Positions 8,265 through 16,938 of a stretch of 64,000 nt of DNA are shown piece after piece. The position numbers and the translations under genes are program-made. Source of the DNA: Helicobacter sp. MIT 05-5294 (GTDB lineage Bacteria; Campylobacterota; Campylobacteria; Campylobacterales; Helicobacteraceae); contig NZ_JRPA02000010.1 of assembly GCF_000765675.1 (NCBI RefSeq), positions 1 to 64,000 of the forward strand, in the 5' to 3' direction. Position 1 is the stretch's first letter; every line of letters begins with the position of its first letter. Below the pieces are notes generated by a model. It was not told the origin of the DNA, searched no databases, and was given only the letters and a program-made list of their open reading frames with translations.

Positions 8265-8807
8265 TCACGATTCAATATCAAGCAATGATTTGCTTTTGAT
8301 TTCTATAGAGATTTTTTCTTTCTCCTTTGCTTTTTCTTTCATCTCTTCTTCTTTGGCTTTTTTCGCCTTAGTTTCTTGTTCTTTTTGTATTTCTTTTAGG
8401 CTTTCCATAAGCTTTTCTACAAATGACTTTTCTTCTTTTTTGCTTCCGCTTTCTGATATTGCCCAGCTACTTAATCCGCCATCTTCGTCGATAATAAATC
8501 CACTTGCTTTGATTTTGCCTCCTGTTAGTGTGGTGATTGGTTGGCTTTTTATTGTTTCGTTAATGTCGTAGATGAGGGCTTCATACTTCTCTCTCGCCTC
8601 TTTGTTTGTCGCCATTTGCTGCAAAATATTTGGAGCAATGGTTAGGTTATTTGTCCCTTGCCCTCCGCCTCCATTAATGTTTAAGTCTTTGAATTTACTT
8701 TGCAAATCACTTAAAACCTCCGCCGCATTTGTGCTTTCAAACTTCTGTGCTTTGGCGAAATCTAATGCCGCACTAGATACCCATTCACCATGAAATGAAA
8801 CTGCCAT
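8265..8807 (-). CDS. Hypothetical protein with phase-variable promoter
   Basis: I do not recognise this with confidence. The 180-residue protein starts MAVSFHGEWVSS, has a Gly-rich turn (NINGGGGQG, residues 44-52), a central segment TIAPNILQQMATN...YEALIYDI, and a highly charged Lys/Glu helix from about residue 122 to the end. It has no signal peptide or membrane segment. The centre is reminiscent of the DUF6033-type proteins seen in some gut bacteria and Helicobacter, but I cannot verify this. AAGGAAATAAA precedes the ATG. It is monocistronic and isolated between a repeat and a divergent gene. Its promoter contains G15 (separate entry), so expression is probably switched, which points to a surface-exposed or interaction-related role; that is inference. 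Confidence 0.75.
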   Translation of the reverse strand: MAVSFHGEWVSSAALDFAKAQKFESTNAAEVLSDLQSKFKDLNINGGGGQGTNNLTIAPNILQQMATNKEAREKYEALIYDINETIKSQPITTLTGGKIKASGFIIDEDGGLSSWAISESGSKKEEKSFVEKLMESLKEIQKEQETKAKKAKEEEMKEKAKEKEKISIEIKSKSLLDIES

Positions 8808-8857
8808 TTTATTTCCTTAAATTAATTTAAGTAATAATTATACCCCCCCCCCCCCCC
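8808..8857 (-). promoter_or_regulatory. Promoter with G15 tract abutting the -10 box, plus palindrome
   Basis: Read on the minus strand: G15 (8843-8857) is followed directly by TATAAT (8837-8842), then a 16-base perfect palindrome CTTAAATTAATTTAAG (8816-8831), AAGG and the ATG at 8807. The G tract occupies the -35/-10 spacer position, so length changes alter promoter geometry. The palindrome lies between the -10 box and the ribosome-binding site, where an operator would act; it could also be chance in AT-rich DNA. Confidence 0.7.
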
Positions 8858-8988
8858 ATAAAATTTCCTTAATTGCAGTCAATAGGCATAAATTCTAATC
8901 GCCTCTTGAAACGCAAAATTATCTACGATTTTCAGTAAATTTTAAGTATGTATTGCTATAAAGGACGCAAAAAATCAGGAATCTTTTA

Positions 8989-10017
8989 ATGGAATCGCAA
9001 AGCTTTGGTTGTTTTATGCAGGATTGGTTGTATGGGGAGAGGGGCTATTATCGCAAAGTGCGCGTGGGAAAAGCAGGGGATTTTTATACTAATGTCAGCG
9101 TGGGGAAGTTTTTTGGCTATGTGTTGGGATTTTATTTGCAGGGGATTTTAGAATCCTTAAAGGGCAGAATCGCGATTGTGGAAATTGGGAGTGAAAAGGG
9201 CGATTTGATAGCGGATATCGCGGAATTTTTGACTTTAAGAGAAGTGGAAAATGTAGAGTTTTGGACGCTAGAGCCTTTAAGTGAGTTGCAAGGAATCCAA
9301 AAGGCAAATTTTAGGGAAAGAATCCAAAAAGAGCTTAAGAGTGCTACGCAATTTAGTGATTTAGAAGATTTTGGCGCAGTATTGTTTGTGAGCAATGAAT
9401 TGCTTGATGCGTTTGCGTGTGAATTGGTGTTTGGTGAGGAAATGGCGTTTGTAGAGGAAAGTGCGCTAGATATGGAGGGAGGGCGTAAAGAAGTGCGATT
9501 CAAAAGGGCAAGTGCAGAGATTTTGGAAATCGCTAGAAGTGCGAATATAGAGATTGGTGAAATTCCGCTCGGCGCGACAGAATTTGTAGAAAGCCTTGCA
9601 AAATGCGCCAAAAAATGGCTGTTTCTAGGCTTTGATTATGGAGAAATGAATGCGCGGAATGCCTTTTCTTTGCGCACATTTTCTAAGCACCAAACGCAAA
9701 ACTTCTTTCCTAATCCTTATGTCAAAACTTGCGATTCCAAACTTTTGGGATTGTTTGGCGAGGCGGATTTGACTTATGATGTGAATTTTGCGTTTTGGCG
9801 GGAGGTGTTCTCGCGTTTTGGGGGCGTGGAGTGGTTTATCTCTAGGCAGAATCGCGCGTTAGTGGATATGGGGCTAGATAAAATGTGCGAATGGTATATC
9901 GCACATTTTGGATTAGAGCATTATATGGCACAAAGTGCAAGTTTGCGCACTTTGATAGCTCCGGGTGCAATGGGTGAGCGATTCTTTGGATTCTGCTTTG
10001 CTAATTTTGAGGCTTGA
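8989..10017 (+). CDS. MidA/NDUFAF7-type SAM-dependent methyltransferase
   Basis: A 342-residue protein of the COG1565 family; the mitochondrial member (NDUFAF7/MidA) methylates an Arg of a complex I subunit. Landmarks: an N-terminal CFMQDWLYGERGYY, GKAGDFYTNVSVGKFFG, the SAM site IVEIGSEKGDLIADI (about residues 61-75), the SNELLDAF motif, FLGFDYG, and the C-terminal TLIAPGAMGERF. The genus-typical function is unknown; complex I assembly is plausible because Helicobacter has a Nuo complex, but that is inference. It is monocistronic, divergent from the G15-controlled gene across 181 bp. Confidence 0.85.
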   Translation: MESQSFGCFMQDWLYGERGYYRKVRVGKAGDFYTNVSVGKFFGYVLGFYLQGILESLKGRIAIVEIGSEKGDLIADIAEFLTLREVENVEFWTLEPLSELQGIQKANFRERIQKELKSATQFSDLEDFGAVLFVSNELLDAFACELVFGEEMAFVEESALDMEGGRKEVRFKRASAEILEIARSANIEIGEIPLGATEFVESLAKCAKKWLFLGFDYGEMNARNAFSLRTFSKHQTQNFFPNPYVKTCDSKLLGLFGEADLTYDVNFAFWREVFSRFGGVEWFISRQNRALVDMGLDKMCEWYIAHFGLEHYMAQSASLRTLIAPGAMGERFFGFCFANFEA

Positions 10018-10405
10018 AAGATTGTATCTCTTTTGCCTTGCGGATGCAATTCTTCTAAAACTTGCGTCATTAACAATTCAAACTCACTACGAGATTCATC
10101 AATGCAAGATTGTATGGAATCTACTCAATTGACATTACTTCCCCTATTTTCAAGGGATTTAATGGCTTCAAAACTATTTTTAGTGTTAATGCAAGATTCC
10201 ATTGCTAACTCATTTGATATAAATTTTTGTGCTTAGCGTGGGTCCCTGGTTGATTGAGCGAGAAGTAAAGTTGTTTCGCTTTTGCCAAATACATATTCAT
10301 ATTCTCCATCGCTAGATTGGATTTCAAGAATTTGCACTTCGCTAACAGCTAGAACAGGTGCTTTAGCCAATCACACCATTATGTTGTTATTGTGAGGAAT
10401 GAATT
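10018..10405 (-). pseudogene. Gene-remnant zone
   Basis: No intact gene. Minus-strand pieces read like protein: 10233-10370 encodes 45 residues starting AKAPVLAVSEVQILEI after a TTG and ending at TAA. Below it, a piece from the ATG at 10202 is broken by TGA at 10125-10127 and continues through FELLMTQVLEELHPQGKRD. The pieces lie in order on the same strand but in different frames or across stops, as expected for a decayed gene. I do not recognise the parent family. Short internal similarity (GAATCTTGCATT / CAATCTTGCATT) is visible. Confidence 0.4.
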
Positions 10406-10963
10406 TTATTTCTTGCAATAGTACACAAAAGCTGGTGGGAGATTGTCCCATACAACTTCTGATTTTTTAGTCTCACTAAACATTCGTTGTTTGTAAATTT
10501 GCTTGTAAAATCTATGCGCACCCATCGTTGGCAAAAGATAAGCAAAAGTAGCAAAATAGCCTTTAGGTTTCAATGCGCGATAGATATTTTGCAAAAATTT
10601 TCTTTGCGCTACTTGATTCAAAAGTGCCCACGGAATCCCAGAAACAATAACATCAGCTTGAAAGATATTTCTTTCTTGCATAATAGATGGTAAGAACTCT
10701 ACAGAATCTACGACAATATTAAGGTTTGGGAATCTTGCTTGGAGTTTGTTTGCAGCTTTTGGATTAATTTCAATAGCAAGAAAATGTGCGTAAGGATTTT
10801 TGCGCAAAATCACTTCTGTAAAAGCCCCCGTGCCCGGTCCAATTTCAATTATATTAGTAGCATTTTCAAGATCAATATTTCTCGTGATAACTTCAGCTAA
10901 ATGCCTAGAGCTAGAGCATAAAGCACCTGTATGTTTGAGATTTTTTAAATAATGAAATAGCAA
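10406..10963 (-). CDS. PmtA-like phospholipid N-methyltransferase / class I methyltransferase
   Basis: A 185-residue protein. The N-terminal FHYLKNLKHTGALCSSSRHLA matches the start of PmtA-type phosphatidylethanolamine N-methyltransferases and related KsgA-like enzymes. The SAM site is IIEIGPGTGAFTEVIL (about residues 38-53), followed by FLAIEINP and DVIVSGIPWALL. The likely substrate is a lipid or a small molecule; a role in membrane lipid methylation is inferred from the family only. The next gene (10989-11456) lies 25 bp upstream on the same strand, so they may be co-transcribed. Confidence 0.75.
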   Translation of the reverse strand: MLFHYLKNLKHTGALCSSSRHLAEVITRNIDLENATNIIEIGPGTGAFTEVILRKNPYAHFLAIEINPKAANKLQARFPNLNIVVDSVEFLPSIMQERNIFQADVIVSGIPWALLNQVAQRKFLQNIYRALKPKGYFATFAYLLPTMGAHRFYKQIYKQRMFSETKKSEVVWDNLPPAFVYYCKK

Positions 10964-10988
10964 GTTTATTCTCCAAGATTAGAATGTT

Positions 10989-11456
10989 TTAATCCCATTT
11001 TTGTCCAATGAAATTGCCATTATGATCAAAAAACAATTCCAAATTATCATTGATTTCAACTTCATAGCCAAAACCCTTATAATCTATATCGGTGATAAAT
11101 GCGCCGGGATACATTTGACGCGCTTTATTTAAAATAGTCTGCAAAGAAGCGCCATAATTTCCTCCTGTGTAGGAAGCATTTGGCATTGGCTGATTATGAG
11201 GATTTTGTGTTTGTTGCGGTTGTATCACATCGGGTTGGTTTGGCACTAAGGTATTATGGGATTGGATTGGCACTTGTGTTACGACAGAATCTTGGTTTGG
11301 AGTCTGCGGCTGCGTTTGTGGGTTTTGCGCGGGTGAATTTTGTATTTGTGCGTTTTGGTGTGTTGTTTGTGGCATATTGATAACCTCTTCTGTTGGGAGA
11401 GAGTTAGCAGATAAGATAGTGCTTAAAATAAGCGGGATAAAAGCTTTTTGTTTCAT
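10989..11456 (-). CDS. Secreted PepSY-like protein with Gln/Pro-rich linker
   Basis: A 155-residue protein with a signal peptide (residues 1-17, MKQKAFIPLILSTILSA), a long low-complexity linker rich in Gln, Asn and Pro (about 25-90), and a compact C-terminal domain with MYPGAFITDIDYKGFGYE and EINDNLELFF ending in GQKWD. That domain resembles PepSY-like periplasmic folds. AAGGA lies eight bases before this ATG; an in-frame ATG seven codons upstream has no such site. It is the intact paralogue of the pseudogene at 1338-1733. Function unknown; periplasmic or surface location is inferred. Confidence 0.75.
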   Translation of the reverse strand: MKQKAFIPLILSTILSANSLPTEEVINMPQTTHQNAQIQNSPAQNPQTQPQTPNQDSVVTQVPIQSHNTLVPNQPDVIQPQQTQNPHNQPMPNASYTGGNYGASLQTILNKARQMYPGAFITDIDYKGFGYEVEINDNLELFFDHNGNFIGQKWD

Positions 11457-11887
11457 TGTTATTTCCTTGCATTTCAAGATTATTTTGCGATGATTCTAAA
11501 TAATTTTTGTTAATTTTTTATGAAGATTTGTCAAGCATTTTGTTAAGTTGTTTATGTTTCGGTAAAGAATTTAGAGACTAGCGTTAATCAAGACAACTTT
11601 AGCTATTAGTTTAGTCTTTTAAATCAATATTTTCCAGACAAGAGATTTGAATTTTGTTAATGCCTATTTTTTACCACACATTTCAAGGACTTTTCTTATA
11701 TTATCAGAGTAACAAACCATAGAGTTGCTTATCTACAAGTAAGGAAGCATTTAGGTTTGTAAGATAGTTTTATTTATCTTGAATCTCTTATCGGATAGAT
11801 TCCCCGAGTAGATTCCATTTTGTGCGCAATTATGGATTGCCCATTAAAAAATACTTGTCTGAAAGAATGTAAAGATGCAAATAAGAG
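11457..11887. other. AT-rich gap without a recognisable gene
   Basis: A 431-bp AT-rich stretch between two leftward genes. Only short open frames are seen on either strand and none has a ribosome-binding site with a convincing product. It must contain the promoter of the PepSY-like gene, but no clear TATAAT stands out. Confidence 0.5.
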
Positions 11888-14104
11888 TTAAAGCTTGACG
11901 ATTTTTGCGCCAAATCCTCCGGCTTTGGGTGGTGCGTCGGTAAATGCAACTACTTTGGGGTGGGATTTGAGAAAATCTCGCACGACTACAGATAGCCGCC
12001 CTGTGCCGATTCCATGATAAACTAACACTTCATCAAATCCGGCAATCAAGCTATTGGAGATAAATTCATCAAGCTTTTCTATCGCTTCTTCTGCGCGTAA
12101 GCCGTGCAAATCCAACACAACACTTGCATTTTGTGGCGTTTGGACTTCAATCTTGGAGCTAGGCGGTTTAGGAATGTTGCCATAAGGCTTGATTTCTTTT
12201 AGTGAGACTTGAATCTTCATTCCATCATCTAGTTGAATACGCGCCTTGTCCTTGTGTAAGCTTAGCACGATTCCCCGATGATTGCGGTATTTTATGCGCG
12301 AGTTAATCGCAAAAGTTTGCGCTTCTTGTGCAGGTTGTGTGGGTGCGGGATTCTTTTCTCGTGCTTCTTTTAAAAGCTTATGGGCAAAGTTGATTTGGCG
12401 ATGAATCGCCTCTTGGGATTGTTCTTTAATTGCTTTTTTAGCGGCATTGATTGCCTCGGCGAAGTTGGATTCTAGTTTTTCTTGTGCTGTGGCGTAGGTT
12501 TGTTCTAATGCCTCTTCTTTGTTTTTTAAATGGGTGATTTTTTGCTTCAAGTTCGCATTGTTTTGTTGTGCTTCTAAAATCTCATTTTGCAATTTCATCT
12601 CTAAGCGGGAAGAATTTTCAATCAACGCATTAAGCTTTTCTTTATCTTCTCCATAAAGGGCTTTTGCCTCTTTGACGAGAGATTTTGGGATTCCATAACG
12701 CAAGGCAGTTTCAAAGGCATAGCTTTTGCCAATCGTCCCGCTTAGGAAGCTGAAAGTCGGCATTTCGCGTTCCTCATCAAAGAGTGCCGCGAGAAGTTGC
12801 ACACGAGAATCTCCTGCCATAAGGGCAGCGAGGCGTTTATGGTGTGTTGTGATGATGATTTTGTTACCCTTTTGCATAAGGTTTTCTAGCAATACCTTAA
12901 ACAGACTTGCCGCCTCATCACTATCTGTGCCAAGCTCAATCTCATCAACGCCCAAAATCCCGCCGCTATCTCTTAGGATTTGGCTAAACTGCAACATACG
13001 CCCACCAAAGGTAGAAATATCATTCTTGCTGTTTTGTGGGTCTTCTAAGATAAGATTTAGGTGTTTGAAGCTACCAATGCTAGATTGGTGTGCATTAATC
13101 GGAAGCGGGATTAGGTGTTTTGATAGAAAAACCGCACTTAAAATAGATTTTAGGAGCATTGTTTTGCCTCCTGCATTGACGCCGGTTATCATCAAGACTT
13201 GCTCTCTAAAGTCAAGGCTAATGGATTTGGGATTCTTTAGTGCGGGGTGGCGAAATTCGCTTAGAATAATCGCAGAATCGTTGGGCTTAGGTGCTAAAAA
13301 TTCCAAGCCTAAAGAACGCGCAAAATATAGTCGTGCTTGATAGCTATCAAAGCGGTCAAATTCTTTGTTGATGAATCCTAAAAAAAGCAAATGTTTCGTA
13401 AGAACGCTAGAGATTTCGCGTGTGATATGGAGGAGTTGCTCTTCTTTTCTGTTGTTGAGTGCGTTGTATTGGTCTTTTAGATTCGCAATGCTTTGGGGCA
13501 AAACATAAAAGAATCCTGTCGCAGAACGATGAATGATTTGCCCCTTTAAAATATGGTGGAATCCCGCTTTAAGAAGTAGGCATTCTTCGTCGTTGATAAG
13601 GTGGATTTGTCTATCTACAAGGTAGGCTGTGAGTTTGTTTTGGTTTAGGATTTGATTTAATGCCGATGCGATTTCTTTTTTGACACGCTCCATTCCTGCA
13701 TTAATGGAATCCAATTCTAAATAAATTCCTGTTTTGAGGTTGCCATTTTCCAAGAAAGATTTAGAGATTTCTAAAATCGTATCGGGGATTAGGATTTGAT
13801 TCCACCACTCATAGAGGATTCCCTCGCATTTAAGGGTTTTAAGATAGCTAAAATAGCGGATAATTTTGACAAATTCAAAGATTTCATCAAGCTTTAAAAA
13901 TCCGAATTTCTTTAGTAGTGCAAGTTGCGAATCTAGGTTTTGCACGGGTTTTGGAGGCGTAAATTCTAAGTCTTCTAGGGCTTGAATGTAACGCAGGTGG
14001 ATTTTGCTATCTCCTTGCAAAAACAATTCTTTTGGACGCGCCAAAAAGCCTTCAAAACTCTTGAAAAACTCTTCTAAATCTAGTTGTTTAATGAGAGGTA
14101 GCAT
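11888..14104 (-). CDS. mutS2: Endonuclease MutS2
   Basis: MutS2 is a MutS-like ATPase that in H. pylori suppresses homologous recombination and has been linked to oxidative DNA damage; it also acts on stalled ribosomes in some bacteria. The 738-residue protein lacks the mismatch-recognition domain. It has a MutS core with Walker A GVNAGGKT (308-315) and Walker B GVDEIE (385-390), followed by TTHHKRL. A coiled coil (about 465-580) and a C-terminal Smr nuclease domain (about 660-738) with DLHGLR and HGIGTGRL complete it. It overlaps the upstream small membrane protein by 17 bp and is the last gene of the helicase-dapC-murC cluster. Confidence 0.95.
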   Translation of the reverse strand: MLPLIKQLDLEEFFKSFEGFLARPKELFLQGDSKIHLRYIQALEDLEFTPPKPVQNLDSQLALLKKFGFLKLDEIFEFVKIIRYFSYLKTLKCEGILYEWWNQILIPDTILEISKSFLENGNLKTGIYLELDSINAGMERVKKEIASALNQILNQNKLTAYLVDRQIHLINDEECLLLKAGFHHILKGQIIHRSATGFFYVLPQSIANLKDQYNALNNRKEEQLLHITREISSVLTKHLLFLGFINKEFDRFDSYQARLYFARSLGLEFLAPKPNDSAIILSEFRHPALKNPKSISLDFREQVLMITGVNAGGKTMLLKSILSAVFLSKHLIPLPINAHQSSIGSFKHLNLILEDPQNSKNDISTFGGRMLQFSQILRDSGGILGVDEIELGTDSDEAASLFKVLLENLMQKGNKIIITTHHKRLAALMAGDSRVQLLAALFDEEREMPTFSFLSGTIGKSYAFETALRYGIPKSLVKEAKALYGEDKEKLNALIENSSRLEMKLQNEILEAQQNNANLKQKITHLKNKEEALEQTYATAQEKLESNFAEAINAAKKAIKEQSQEAIHRQINFAHKLLKEAREKNPAPTQPAQEAQTFAINSRIKYRNHRGIVLSLHKDKARIQLDDGMKIQVSLKEIKPYGNIPKPPSSKIEVQTPQNASVVLDLHGLRAEEAIEKLDEFISNSLIAGFDEVLVYHGIGTGRLSVVVRDFLKSHPKVVAFTDAPPKAGGFGAKIVKL

Positions 14105-14465
14105 TTTTTAATTGACACGCTTTGAGTGGAATCGTTACGCGGTAATAATCGCTTTCTTCTTTGCCCATTAGCGTGAGTGTGCCGCTAATAAAGTTGAAGC
14201 TTTTATTGTTTGCTTCAATCGTGTGTGTGCCAACTTGGCAAATCAGACTTTTGCCCTGCAAAAAAGAATGCGCCAAATCATTAAGAGTATCTTCTCGTTT
14301 CTCTTGGAAAAAGTTAAAAATACCAATACCTAGGGCAAGTAGCAACAACAAAATCCCAAAATACACGCGCATTTTGCGACTGATAATATCAAACTTGGAA
14401 AGGAGTTGTGCTAAAAACGCCAAAAGCGCAATCACAACAATAAAAAGAATCCAAAAACGCACCAT
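14088..14465 (-). CDS. Small membrane protein between murC and mutS2
   Basis: A 125-residue protein with two N-terminal membrane segments (about residues 4-21 and 33-51) and a soluble C-terminal part of about 70 residues. I recognise no functional motif. It is translationally coupled on both sides (1-bp overlap with murC, 17-bp overlap with mutS2). From memory the same order, mutS2-small protein-murC-aminotransferase, occurs in H. pylori, which supports a real conserved gene. Confidence 0.8.
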   Translation of the reverse strand: MVRFWILFIVVIALLAFLAQLLSKFDIISRKMRVYFGILLLLLALGIGIFNFFQEKREDTLNDLAHSFLQGKSLICQVGTHTIEANNKSFNFISGTLTLMGKEESDYYRVTIPLKACQLKNATSH

Positions 14466-15805
14466 TAGATTCCGCCTCTAAGTGCGTAAGTAAGATTCCC
14501 TGCATTAAATCCAACAACGATTCCATTGTCCAAGCGTTCTAGGGTTTGGTTGTCTTTTTTGAGTAAAAGCGTCTCGCCCTCACGCACGACACAATCCGCA
14601 AAAATAGGCGTATAACGCGCAAAAAGACTTTCAAAATCAAGAGGAATCGCATTTTCTCCCACAGCATATACAGGCAAAATCACTAATTTATCCACACCTG
14701 TAAAGCATTCCACAAAACCTTGTAAATTGTCAATCACGCGCGAATATTTGTGGGGTTGCCAAATCGCAGTGAGAGGCTTAATGGAGTTGAGATTCTGATA
14801 GGTTTTGAGTGCTTTAAGCGTTGTGGCAATTTCGGTTGGGTGGTGCGCATAATCATCAATAATGGTGCATTTGCCATGTGTTAAGAAATCAAATCGTTTC
14901 TTGATTCCGCAATAGTTTTGAATGTTTTTAGAAATTTCTTCTAAAGGAATCACTTGCGCGGCTGCAAGCACAGCAAGTGCCGCGTCAATTGCGATATGTT
15001 CGCCCAAACCATACACTTGAAAAGTTCCATAGTCTTTGCCCTCGCAGACTAAATGGAATCGCGTTTTTGGGATTCCATTTTCGCAAAAGTAAGAAATCTC
15101 ACGCAAATCTTGGCTTGGATAAAGCCGAATGCAAGGCTTTTTTAGGTCTTTTAATGTGCCCAAAAAGGAATCTTCCGCGTTAAAAATGCAAATTCTAGCA
15201 AGATTTAAAAAATCCTTGTAAGCCTTGTGGAATTGTCGCAAATCGTGCGCATAAGTCTCCATATGTTCTGGTTCTGCATTGGTAACGATTGCGCAGGAGG
15301 GATTGCATTCTAGGAAGCTTTTATCGGATTCATCAGCTTCAAATACGACACGATTGCTTTTGAGCGCACGCGTGTTGGAATGAAATTCTTTGCTCTCCGC
15401 GCCAATGAGCGCACTTGCGTCCTTTAAAATTGCGCTTAAAATCGCAGTTGTGGTACTTTTGCCATGCGCACCTGCAACAGCAAAAACTTCTTTGTCTCCT
15501 AATATCATTTTTAGGGATTCCTTGCGCGAAAGCACGGGGATTCCTTGTTCGTGCGCGGTTTGTAATTCAATATTGTCAGGCTTAATAATAGCAGAATGAA
15601 TCACCAAATCTTGTTTGCAAATGGCTTCCTTTGTGTGGGGAATGCTGACTTTGATTCCCATTTGCTTTAATTCTTTGGTAACGCAACCCTCTGCAATATC
15701 TGAACCGCTGACTTCTGCACCTTGTGCGCGTAGAAACTTCGCAAGGGCGGAGATTCCAATCCCGCCAATCCCAATGAAGTGAATTTTTTTAGCCCCTAAA
15801 GCCAC
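14465..15805 (-). CDS. murC: UDP-N-acetylmuramate-L-alanine ligase
   Basis: Adds L-Ala to UDP-MurNAc with ATP, the first amino-acid step of peptidoglycan precursor synthesis in the cytoplasm. The 446-residue protein has the N-terminal UDP-binding loop HFIGIGGIGISALA (residues 9-22), the ATP loop GAHGKSTT (112-119), FEADESDKSFL and DDYAHHPTEI. It overlaps dapC by 10 bp upstream. Both feed the peptidoglycan stem peptide (L-Ala and meso-diaminopimelate), so pairing them in an operon makes sense. Confidence 0.97.
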   Translation of the reverse strand: MALGAKKIHFIGIGGIGISALAKFLRAQGAEVSGSDIAEGCVTKELKQMGIKVSIPHTKEAICKQDLVIHSAIIKPDNIELQTAHEQGIPVLSRKESLKMILGDKEVFAVAGAHGKSTTTAILSAILKDASALIGAESKEFHSNTRALKSNRVVFEADESDKSFLECNPSCAIVTNAEPEHMETYAHDLRQFHKAYKDFLNLARICIFNAEDSFLGTLKDLKKPCIRLYPSQDLREISYFCENGIPKTRFHLVCEGKDYGTFQVYGLGEHIAIDAALAVLAAAQVIPLEEISKNIQNYCGIKKRFDFLTHGKCTIIDDYAHHPTEIATTLKALKTYQNLNSIKPLTAIWQPHKYSRVIDNLQGFVECFTGVDKLVILPVYAVGENAIPLDFESLFARYTPIFADCVVREGETLLLKKDNQTLERLDNGIVVGFNAGNLTYALRGGI

Positions 15806-16938
15806 TTTTGCAACCTTAAAAGAGAATCTTGAATAATGGATTCTTCATAAACCAAAGCAAGGCGAACGAAATTTCGCCCCGGATTTTCTCCATTTTTATC
15901 TGTTCTTGAAAGAAAGCTTCCCGGCAAGACTAGGATATTTTCTTTGGCTAGAAGATTCTTCGTCCATTCTAAATCGTTTGAGACGGGAAGCCATACATAA
16001 AAAGTCTCTTCTGGAATGCGTAAATTTGGAATCTTAGAGCTTAGAATCTCATATGCTAAGCGGAGATTTTTGGCATATTGGGCGCGTGAAAATTCCGTGT
16101 GTGTTTCCTCGTTCCAAGCAAGCGTGGCTGCCGCTTGTAAGGGCAGAGGAGAAGCGCAACCTACATAAGTGCGGTATTGCAAATAAGGCTTCAAAATCGT
16201 AGAATCTCCGGCGATAAATCCGCTTCTAAGTCCGGGTGCGCTGGAGCGTTTGGAGATGGAATTGAGAGCTAAGATGTTTTTGAAATTCTCATTTCCCACT
16301 TCAAGAGAGGCTTGGAGTATGGAAGCGGGTTTTTGGTTGCTATAAATTTCGCTGTAACATTCATCGTTAAGAAGCAAGAAGTCAAATTCAAGCGCATTTT
16401 GAACCCAAACTTTTAATTCTTCTAGGCTTAAAGTCGCGCCTGTTGGGTTGTTAGGAGAGTTTAGAATCACCAAATCACAAGTTTGCATTTGCTCCTTTGT
16501 AAGGCTGGGCTTGAAGTTGTTTTGGGGGGTGAGATTCATATAAATGCTTTTTGCCCTACAAGCAAGTGCTGCGCCCTCGTAGATTTGATAGAAAGGATTA
16601 GGGTGCGCTAGGGTTGGGTTGGGTTTGTCAAAGAGGTAAAATTGCGGGAAGTTAAACAATGCTTCGCGCGTCCCAAAAGTTGGAATCAGCTCATTGGGCT
16701 TGAGTGCGATATTGAATCTACGCTGCATAAAGCCTCGCATAGAATCTTTGAGGGATTCTTCCCCTGCGGTTTTTGGGTATTTGTTTAAGGATTCCACATT
16801 TTCTTTTAAGGCTTCACAAATACATGCTGGAGTTTCAAACTGCGGTTCGCCAATCGTCAAGGAAATGCGTCTGCCTTCGGTTTGGATTCCGCTAATGAGC
16901 AAATTTAGCTTTTCAAAAGGATAGGGTTGAAATTCCAT
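15796..16938 (-). CDS. dapC: Succinyldiaminopimelate transaminase (class I aminotransferase)
   Basis: A PLP-dependent aminotransferase of fold type I, 380 residues. Motifs: NSPNNPTG (160-167), NDECY (191-195) with the PLP-contacting Asp and Tyr, and the PLP Lys in SISKRSSAPG (Lys230). The family in Campylobacterota is annotated as N-succinyl-L,L-diaminopimelate aminotransferase of the lysine/meso-DAP pathway. The neighbouring murC supports this. Other class I specificities cannot be excluded from motifs alone. Its ATG touches the helicase stop (1-bp overlap). Confidence 0.82.
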   Translation of the reverse strand: MEFQPYPFEKLNLLISGIQTEGRRISLTIGEPQFETPACICEALKENVESLNKYPKTAGEESLKDSMRGFMQRRFNIALKPNELIPTFGTREALFNFPQFYLFDKPNPTLAHPNPFYQIYEGAALACRAKSIYMNLTPQNNFKPSLTKEQMQTCDLVILNSPNNPTGATLSLEELKVWVQNALEFDFLLLNDECYSEIYSNQKPASILQASLEVGNENFKNILALNSISKRSSAPGLRSGFIAGDSTILKPYLQYRTYVGCASPLPLQAAATLAWNEETHTEFSRAQYAKNLRLAYEILSSKIPNLRIPEETFYVWLPVSNDLEWTKNLLAKENILVLPGSFLSRTDKNGENPGRNFVRLALVYEESIIQDSLLRLQKWL

